Of a stretch of DNA of 28,111 nt, positions 14,673 through 19,850 are shown piece after piece; the stretch's first letter is position 1; every line of letters starts with the position of its first letter. Where the stretch lies: NCBI GenBank assembly GCA_964357255.1, contig CAYHKQ010000026.1, forward strand, positions 1 to 28,111. The letters run 5' to 3'. The notes beneath the pieces were generated by a model that had not been told where the DNA came from, did no database searches, and was given only the letters and a program-made list of their open reading frames with translations. The position numbers and the translations under genes are program-made. The DNA comes from JBBTIS01 sp038059855 (GTDB lineage: Bacteria; Elusimicrobiota; Elusimicrobia; JACQPE01).

Positions 14673-15232
14673 TGAGGAAAGCAGTTAAGCAGAGAGCGGT
14701 TGGGCGGTTAAGTGAAATAGGAAATTCCTTTCAACCGCTCAACCGCATTTTGTTTTGCCGCTCCCCGGGAGTCGCCCTTCTTCAGGCGTTGATTATGATT
14801 AATATTATCGCCATGACAGCGGCCGCGATGTTGATTTTGGTAGTGGGCGGATTTACCGGAGCCGTGCAAGTGGAGAAAAGCATTGATTACCGTGGCACGG
14901 CTGAAGGCGTGATTGCCCTGGCCAGCCAGGACCTGGAATGTTTTGATCCTAATTATGACGGCATTTGGACGCCGTGTCCGGTTGCGCCAAGATGCATCGC
15001 GACAGGCGCCTGCCTGACTGCGTCCGGTTGCGAGCAGTCATTATCGGCTGATCCGAATCCGTGGGTTGGAGGAGGAACGTGTTATGTCGGGGGTATTACT
15101 GTTCCCGTCGGCGGCATTACGGTTGCTTACCAGGCTACCCTGCCGGATGGTTCATCGCTTAATGTGCCGGTGACATTTTCATTTGTCTCGAATTCGTATA
15201 ACATTTCAGCGACGCCGCCTGAACATAATTAG
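14672..15232 (+). CDS. PilX/GspK-like minor prepilin
   Basis: About 186 aa. I choose ATG 14672 because it overlaps the preceding TAA (TAATG); the frame continues to 14654 inside the previous gene. The leader includes AVKQRAVGRLSEIGNSF, encoded by a repeat shared with the previous gene. Then SPGVALLQALIMINIIAM begins the hydrophobic helix. The position +5 residue is Gln instead of the usual Glu, which resembles the degenerate start of PilX/GspK-type tip subunits, although GspK is normally larger. The mature domain has several Cys (LECFDP, TPCPVAPRC, GACLTASGC, GTCYVGG), suggesting disulfides. Third prepilin in the cluster. Confidence 0.75.
   Translation: MRKAVKQRAVGRLSEIGNSFQPLNRILFCRSPGVALLQALIMINIIAMTAAAMLILVVGGFTGAVQVEKSIDYRGTAEGVIALASQDLECFDPNYDGIWTPCPVAPRCIATGACLTASGCEQSLSADPNPWVGGGTCYVGGITVPVGGITVAYQATLPDGSSLNVPVTFSFVSNSYNISATPPEHN
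14681..14746 (+). repeat. Palindromic element in a prepilin leader, copy 3
   Basis: 14681-14731 matches 13992-14042 with 3 mismatches in 51. Arms GCGGTTGGGCGGTT (14696-14709) and AACCGCTCAACCGC (14733-14746) form a 14-bp stem with one G-T wobble. It is in the same reading frame as copy 2 (RLSEIGNSF in both). Confidence 0.93.
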
Positions 15233-15253
15233 TGAAAGGCCAATGACGCCAAA

Positions 15254-16984
15254 ATGAAGAGACCTTATTTTTATCACGCCCTTTATATTGACCCAAAGGG
15301 CTTGCATTGGATGGCTTTGGAGAAAACGAAATCAGGGCATCAAATTTCCGCGAAGATTTTTCAGCCTTTTTCGCAGATTTTCGGCGAGTCCGAATTCGCC
15401 GGCCAATCCTTGGCCGTGGACCCTATTCAAGCGGCCCAGGGTTCGAGCCAGATTGTAAACTGGCTTCGCTCACCCAAGGTCAAAGAGGCTCTTGCCGAGG
15501 CCTTAAAGAAATTACCCGCCAAACAAAAGCAAGTGGCCGTGTGTTTTTCCGAGGCCTTCGGCATTTTTCGGTACTTCGCCATGCCCAAGATCGAGAAGAT
15601 GTACTGGAAAAAGGCCATTCCCATCGAAGCGAGAAAACACGTTCCTTTTGCCCTGCAAGATTGTTATTACGACTGGCGGGCCGGCCCCATCGCCGTGCGG
15701 GGCAAGGCGGCGTTGGGCGTGGTGTTCGCCGCGATGCGCCGCGACGTCTTTGGCGCCGCCGAGGAGATGTTGCGCGGAGCGGGCCTTAAGTGTTTGTTCG
15801 TTGACGCGATCGCATTTGCCGTTTCCCGTTCGGTCATATCGGTCTGCAGTAGCTTGGCTAATCCCATTGACATGACCAAGGAAACGGCTCTTTGCGTTTA
15901 TTTGGATTTGGAGCAGGTTCAAATGTTGTTATTTCACCACGGCGTGCCGGTGTTGACGCGCAGTATTTATTTAGCCGATTCCCCGGGACGCGGCAGTTTT
16001 GTGCTGGAACGACGCAAGCTCGATTTGGTCGCCACCCTTAATTTTGCCCGGGCGACATTAGGGCTCGAGGACCTCAACCGTCTGTTTCTGTTGAGCGCGT
16101 CAAACCTGGATGACGATAGCCTGAAGAATTGGGCGAGCGGAATGTCGGAAGAATTGGGACTTAAAGTTGAGGTCGTCAAGCCCTTGAAAGCCGTGATTGA
16201 CGCCACAGGCAATGCCGTTCAAGAGTTGGCGGATTGGTCCGACATGGCCGCCTTTGGGCTGGCCATGCGCGGGGTGTCCGGCGCTTTGGAAAACTTTGAA
16301 GTTGACTTGGCTTATCAAGCGCAAGAAGCGCCTCTAAAAAAGAAAACCCTTCAAAAAATTTGGGCAGGCGCCGTCGTGGCGGGCGCCTTAGGTTTGACTC
16401 TGGGCTTTTTGCGTTCCTGGTCGGCCGGCTCCCTGGAGGCCAAGGCTTCGCGTATGGAGATATCGGCTGGCGTTGAGTTTCCGGAAATCAAGGGAAAGGA
16501 CAAGGCGGCCGTTGATGTCATTGTTGCCCAGCGTTATCAGGCGTTGTCCCTGGTCAACGCCTTTGTTTCGTCCGGCAGACGTTTTTATGTGACCCGCGTT
16601 CTTGAATTGTTGGCAGATTTTATTCCCGATAGCGCCTGGATTGAAAGCCTGCGTTTTTCCTTGGTGGACGGCGCGCGGTTGCAGGCGGTAGTTGGCGTTA
16701 AATCCTCCCTGCTGTTGTCCCTTTCCGGCAAGATCGAGATGGGTCAGGCCCAGACGGAGTCGGCGTTGGTTCAGGAATTTTTTAAGAATCTTAAGGCTGA
16801 TCCAAGTTTGGCCAGGCAGTTCCTTTCATCAAATGTTTCGTTTCAGAGGATTGACAATGTCCATTCCAGGGCCATGACGGGGATGATGGACGGTGGTTTT
16901 GCCGCGGCGCAGGGGCAGGGGAAAACCAGGCCACTCCTGGCGTTTTCCATAGATTTTAAGAGCGACGTTGCAAAGGAAAAGTGA
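15254..16984 (+). CDS. PilM-PilN fusion (pilus alignment-complex protein)
   Basis: 576 aa. Residues 1 to ~350 read as an actin-like PilM/GspL cytoplasmic domain (IPIEARKHVPFALQDCYYDW, LFVDAIAFAVSRS, LCVYLDLEQVQMLLFHHGVPVLTRSI). A single membrane helix at about 376-394 (GAVVAGALGLTLGF) joins it to a periplasmic PilN-like domain (FYVTRVLELLADFIPDSAWI). In most systems PilM (~350 aa) and PilN (~190 aa) are separate and bind through the PilN N-terminus. Here the sum of lengths and the order match a fusion, like GspL of type II secretion. It couples the PilB/PilC motor to PilO. The start ATG 15254 is preceded by GAAAGG. A twin-hairpin repeat separates it from pilO. Confidence 0.8.
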   Translation: MKRPYFYHALYIDPKGLHWMALEKTKSGHQISAKIFQPFSQIFGESEFAGQSLAVDPIQAAQGSSQIVNWLRSPKVKEALAEALKKLPAKQKQVAVCFSEAFGIFRYFAMPKIEKMYWKKAIPIEARKHVPFALQDCYYDWRAGPIAVRGKAALGVVFAAMRRDVFGAAEEMLRGAGLKCLFVDAIAFAVSRSVISVCSSLANPIDMTKETALCVYLDLEQVQMLLFHHGVPVLTRSIYLADSPGRGSFVLERRKLDLVATLNFARATLGLEDLNRLFLLSASNLDDDSLKNWASGMSEELGLKVEVVKPLKAVIDATGNAVQELADWSDMAAFGLAMRGVSGALENFEVDLAYQAQEAPLKKKTLQKIWAGAVVAGALGLTLGFLRSWSAGSLEAKASRMEISAGVEFPEIKGKDKAAVDVIVAQRYQALSLVNAFVSSGRRFYVTRVLELLADFIPDSAWIESLRFSLVDGARLQAVVGVKSSLLLSLSGKIEMGQAQTESALVQEFFKNLKADPSLARQFLSSNVSFQRIDNVHSRAMTGMMDGGFAAAQGQGKTRPLLAFSIDFKSDVAKEK

Positions 16985-17015
16985 TATTGAGGTTTCGATT
17001 TCTAATGGATACAAG

Positions 17016-17095
17016 CCCGCTCATCCTGAGCTTGTCGAAGGATGAGCCACGCTGTCGTAGATTGCTCATGGTTCGACAAGCTCACCATGAGCGGG
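17016..17095. repeat. Twin-hairpin REP-like element, copy 2
   Basis: Same design as copy 1. Arms are GCTCATCCT (17019-17027)/AGGATGAGC (17039-17047) and GCTCATGGT (17064-17072)/ACCATGAGC (17084-17092), with the same two 11-nt loops. The 16-nt spacer between hairpins differs from copy 1. It lies inside the pilus operon between same-direction genes, so it may attenuate transcription or protect an RNA end. Confidence 0.9.
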
Positions 17096-17126
17096 GTGCG
17101 TATCCATTTCTTATCGAAAGATCAAT

Positions 17127-17732
17127 ATGACCCTTAAAACTATTCAAGAGTGGCTTTGCGACAATGGCTTTGAACAGGGCTTCAAAGATCGCGTCCTGAT
17201 CGCGCCGGTCGTAATAGCGGCTGTCCTTTTATTGGCGGGTTTACATTATAGCCGCCTTGCCGGCCGGCGCCGCCAAGCGGCCGCTACCGCCATAGCCAAG
17301 ATTCAAGCCAATTCCAAGGCGGTGGACCAATATCGCGATTTGATGTTTTCTTGGAATGCGCTCCGGAAGGAATCTTTCCTGCCCGAGGGCAATGACCCCG
17401 TGGAGTGGATTCAGGTGCAGGTTTCTTCCTATGCTAGAAGCGTGAGCATGGAAATTGTGAGTTTTAATCCCGGCGGCGCGCAATCTCAGGGGAACTTAAA
17501 ATGGCAACAGGGAGTTTTTGAGATTCGCGGTTCCTATAATAATCTGGGCAGGTTTATGGCAAGCATCGAGAATAGCAGGCCATTTATCGGCGTCACTAAT
17601 ATGTCCTTAGGCCGCGCGGCGTCCCAGCAGGGGGCCGGCGGGGATTTTTTCGGCGCCGTGACGGCCCGTTTGGATATGTTTGTGTTCATGGAAGGCGCGT
17701 CCGTTGCGAACGCCAATAGCGGCGGCTCATGA
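17127..17732 (+). CDS. pilO: PilO-like alignment-complex protein
   Basis: 201 aa. It has a short cytoplasmic N-terminus, one membrane helix (about residues 24-42, VLIAPVVIAAVLLLAGLHY), a coiled-coil-like basic stretch, and a small periplasmic domain. The pattern VSMEIVSFNPGG, then GVFEIRGSYNNLGRFMASIENSRPFIGVTNM, matches the ferredoxin-like PilO/GspM domain, in which a GXYxxLxxFL-like helix is conserved. PilO pairs with PilN in the inner-membrane alignment ring. It follows PilM-N and overlaps the next gene by ATGA, which supports the call. The ribosome-binding site (GAAAG) is weak. Confidence 0.78.
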   Translation: MTLKTIQEWLCDNGFEQGFKDRVLIAPVVIAAVLLLAGLHYSRLAGRRRQAAATAIAKIQANSKAVDQYRDLMFSWNALRKESFLPEGNDPVEWIQVQVSSYARSVSMEIVSFNPGGAQSQGNLKWQQGVFEIRGSYNNLGRFMASIENSRPFIGVTNMSLGRAASQQGAGGDFFGAVTARLDMFVFMEGASVANANSGGS

Positions 17733-18655
17733 AAAAGATTGGATTTCTTGAAATTGGAATTTTGAGCAGTTCCGTGTTGCTTTTGGGGCTGATCGTTTGG
17801 TTTTTGACTCTTACTTTTTTTGGGTCGAGTTCCGATTCTCAAGCCGCCCTGCTTTCTTCGCTTTCATCCGGGCTTCGGGATCCCGGCTCGGCAAGCGCGG
17901 CGGATGCTCAGGGAGAAGAGGCGAAAGAGGCCAGAGAGGCTACGGGGGCCATGAAGGCTAAAGAAGAGAAGGCGGATCAAGACGGGGAGCGGGAAACGGG
18001 GAGCGGGAAACGCGAGGAAGGGGAAGGTGAAAGGGGCTTGGAGGAGAAAGCGATAGAGGCGAATAGGGCGAATGAGTCCAGAGAGGAAAAAACGATCGAG
18101 GCGGTTGAAACGACCAAGGTGATCGAGGCGACCAAGATGACTCAAGCGACAGAGGCGGTTGATTTGACTGGGGCGAATAAGGCGATAGAGACGAATAAGG
18201 CGACTGCGGCAATAGGGGCGACGGGGGCGGTTGAGGCGGCCAAGGCGAGCGAGGTTGCGCCAAGTTCTTCTTCCACGCAGGAAAGGCCGCAGCCGCCTTC
18301 TTTCGATGCCGGGGCCGTGGCGTATGCTCCCAGAGGCAACCGCGATCCCATGATGACGCCGGAGGAGTTGGCTCAAATTCAACGTCAGAAGAAAATTAAA
18401 AAGGAGCGGGATCGCTTAAGAATAGAGGGTGAGTTGGCCCGGCAAAAGGCTTCCGATCCTTTTGAAATTGCCAAGAAGAAAATTAATGTGCAGGGAGTTT
18501 TACATACGGAGGATGGCATGCTCGCGATCGTGAATGATCAAATTTTGCGGCAGGGAGAGAGTTATCTGGGCGCAAAGATTGTCCAAATCAACGGCAATAA
18601 GGTAATCTTTAAATTTAAGGGACGAATTTTTGAGAAAATTTTCAAAGGGGACTGA
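17729..18655 (+). CDS. PilP/GspC-like protein with a repetitive linker
   Basis: 308 aa. One N-terminal membrane helix (about residues 10-31) is followed by ~170 residues of low-complexity, charged Ala/Thr/Glu/Lys sequence. A basic helix (MTPEELAQIQRQKKIKKERD) leads to a compact C-terminal domain, roughly 255-308 (NVQGVLHTEDGMLAIVNDQ, then YLGAKIVQINGNKVIFKF). That last part resembles the HR/beta domain of PilP and GspC, which contacts the secretin periplasmic domains. Standard PilP is ~175 aa, so the extra length is the linker, made of 9-nt periodic units. ATG 17729 overlaps the pilO stop (ATGA). Position between PilO and the secretin fits. Confidence 0.7.
   Translation: MKKIGFLEIGILSSSVLLLGLIVWFLTLTFFGSSSDSQAALLSSLSSGLRDPGSASAADAQGEEAKEAREATGAMKAKEEKADQDGERETGSGKREEGEGERGLEEKAIEANRANESREEKTIEAVETTKVIEATKMTQATEAVDLTGANKAIETNKATAAIGATGAVEAAKASEVAPSSSSTQERPQPPSFDAGAVAYAPRGNRDPMMTPEELAQIQRQKKIKKERDRLRIEGELARQKASDPFEIAKKKINVQGVLHTEDGMLAIVNDQILRQGESYLGAKIVQINGNKVIFKFKGRIFEKIFKGD
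17921..17965 (+). repeat. Short 9-nt array in the PilP-like linker (GCC AAA GAG type)
   Basis: Five in-frame units, GCGAAAGAG, GCCAGAGAG, GCTACGGGG, GCCATGAAG, GCTAAAGAA, close to the GCC AAA GAG units of the OmpA-like gene 5 kb upstream. Confidence 0.65.
18101..18253 (+). repeat. Degenerate 9-nt array, 17 units, in the PilP-like linker
   Basis: Seventeen consecutive 9-nt units from GCGGTTGAA to GCGAGCGAG; twelve start with GCG and three more with GCA, GCC-free variants or ACG. They encode a three-residue rhythm of Ala-(Thr/Val/Ile/Asn)-(Lys/Glu/Gly). Units such as GCGAATAAG recall the array at 11527-11562. Confidence 0.75.
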
Positions 18656-18657
18656 AC

Positions 18658-18680
18658 AGAACTTTCCGGAAGGAAGTTCT
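18658..18680 (+). promoter_or_regulatory. Hairpin holding the Shine-Dalgarno of the FliF/FliG-like gene
   Basis: Arms AGAACTT (18658-18664) and AAGTTCT (18674-18680) plus CC/GG close on a GGAA tetraloop (18668-18671), with T18665 bulged. GGAAGG, the only ribosome-binding candidate before ATG 18683, lies within the loop and stem. Confidence 0.55.
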
Positions 18681-18748
18681 AAATGACAAATGACAAGGGA
18701 CGAATGACAAAAATTTCAAATAAACCTCTCTTTTGTCATTTGTCATTT
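18681..18748 (+). repeat. 16-bp perfect inverted repeat enclosing a start codon
   Basis: AAATGACAAATGACAA (18681-18696) is the exact reverse complement of 18733-18748. The left arm contains the ATG at 18683. Further TTTGTCAT-type units continue on the right to about 18760 and another AATGACAAA lies in the loop. Confidence 0.9.
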
Positions 18749-19765
18749 GTCATCTGTCATTCTTCCCCGTTCCTCTTAACCGCCTTTTTCGCCTTAACCG
18801 CCTTTCCCGTTAGGGCTCAGTCTGACGCGCGGATTCAGGTTCGTCCCCAATCCTCTTTTGATCAAGCGGCCAACGCGGCGCCGGGCGATGGTTTGGCTTC
18901 GCTCGCCACGGGGGAGGCGGCCGCGCCGACGGTTGTTGGCGCCGGGGATATCTCGTTTTATCTTTGGAGCCGCCAGGCGTATGAAACCCGAAAATCCCAG
19001 GAACTTTTGTCCATGCTCGAGCGTATTCTGGGCGCGGGCAAGGCCGGCGTCCATATTCAATACGAATGGCCGCCTCTTGAGCCGGGCGCTCGCGTTAATC
19101 TTGAGCCTTCCAAAATTAACGCCTTGGTCGTCACGGGCGCCGAGGCGGATCATCGGGTGGTGGAAAATTTGGCGGTTCGCATTTTAGGCATTGCGCCGGA
19201 CCGGGGCGATGCGATTAATGTTTATCGCGTCGCCGCGCATAACGGTTTGAAGGAACTTCTTTTTTCACCGCAAGGAGTTTTAGATCTCATTAAATTGTTT
19301 GTCGTGATACTATTGGGCTGGGCGATTTTGATGACGGTTTCGCGCTCAACCTCGCAAATTAGCGCTTCGCTTCAAATGTTGGCCACGACAACGCGGACCC
19401 ATGATGTTGACGTGACTCTTTCGCCCAAGGCTTCCCCGTTGGCCGGCGCAGTCCGGCCGGTTAGCCGCCTTGGTTTTGGGCAGTCCTTGGAGATGGGCGT
19501 CGGCCTTGGCGTCACCTTCAATCAGGCGGACCCGGAGCTTTTGGCCAAAGTGCTTGAGCAGGAAAATTCCCGGCAAATCGCGATTTTTATCAGCACTCTT
19601 GAGTCCGATATCGCGGGCAAGGTCCTTTCCAATTTGCCGCCCTCCAAGCAGGAAGAGGTCGCCTTGACCTTGCCTCAAATGGTGGAGCCGGATCCACGGG
19701 AAGTGGCCCAACTTCAGGCTCAACTCCATCTCAAGCTCCGCAAACTGACGTTAGAGAAGAAGTAA
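18683..19765 (+). CDS. Secreted/membrane protein with FliF-like and FliG-like segments
   Basis: 360 aa. The N-terminus is repeat-derived (CHLSFVICHSS) and contains a signal-peptide-like core (PFLLTAFFALTAFPVRA). Residues ~85-205 resemble the C-terminal periplasmic ring domain of FliF/YscJ-type proteins (KINALVVTGAEADHRVVENLA, then GIAPDRGDAINVYRV). A membrane helix follows at ~211-229, then a cytoplasmic region whose last ~75 residues look like the FliG middle domain (DPELLAKVLEQENSRQIAIF, STLESDIAGKVLSNLPPSKQEEVA). In flagella FliF forms the MS ring and FliG the rotor switch. No flagellar gene is nearby. Position between PilP-like and PilQ suggests a pilus-machine part. Assignments are by eye. 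The alternative is an unrelated protein with a coincidental helical pattern. Confidence 0.55.
   Translation: MTNDKGRMTKISNKPLFCHLSFVICHSSPFLLTAFFALTAFPVRAQSDARIQVRPQSSFDQAANAAPGDGLASLATGEAAAPTVVGAGDISFYLWSRQAYETRKSQELLSMLERILGAGKAGVHIQYEWPPLEPGARVNLEPSKINALVVTGAEADHRVVENLAVRILGIAPDRGDAINVYRVAAHNGLKELLFSPQGVLDLIKLFVVILLGWAILMTVSRSTSQISASLQMLATTTRTHDVDVTLSPKASPLAGAVRPVSRLGFGQSLEMGVGLGVTFNQADPELLAKVLEQENSRQIAIFISTLESDIAGKVLSNLPPSKQEEVALTLPQMVEPDPREVAQLQAQLHLKLRKLTLEKK
18775..18810 (-). repeat. Inverted 9-nt units encoding a signal-peptide core
   Basis: Plus-strand units CTTAACCGC, CTTTTTCGC, CTTAACCGC, CTTTCCCGT; on the minus strand GCGGTTAAG and GCGAAAAAG, the same words seen in the prepilin leaders and linker arrays. 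They encode LLTAFFALTAFP. Confidence 0.65.
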
Positions 19766-19788
19766 ATTCGTCTTTTTCATATTTCCCC

Positions 19789-19827
19789 TTGCAACTCGAT
19801 TAGACTTCCTTTATCCTAATAAGGATA
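19789..19827 (+). promoter_or_regulatory. Candidate promoter and operator of the secretin gene
   Basis: TTGCAA (19789-19794), a 17-nt spacer and TATCCT (19812-19817) make a plausible sigma-70-type promoter. The -10 overlaps an inverted repeat TATCCT-AATA-AGGATA (19812-19827), a possible operator. It lies in the only clear gap (19766-19850) in the second half of the operon. Confidence 0.5.
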
Positions 19828-19850
19828 GTTTGAACAGGGAGGAAGAACTG

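Noticed and set aside
18101..18253. Frameshifted or broken gene because of low complexity
   Set aside because: The frame stays open throughout, units are exact multiples of three, and a conserved-looking domain follows in the same frame.
17864..18382. Minus-strand Leu/Arg/Tyr-rich frame
   Set aside because: Antisense of the PilP-like linker, with no start signal and composition explained by the 9-nt repeats.
19830..19850. TTG start for the secretin at 19830
   Set aside because: The GGGAGGA ribosome-binding sequence lies between this TTG and ATG 19851, so the ATG is the real start and the signal peptide then begins correctly.
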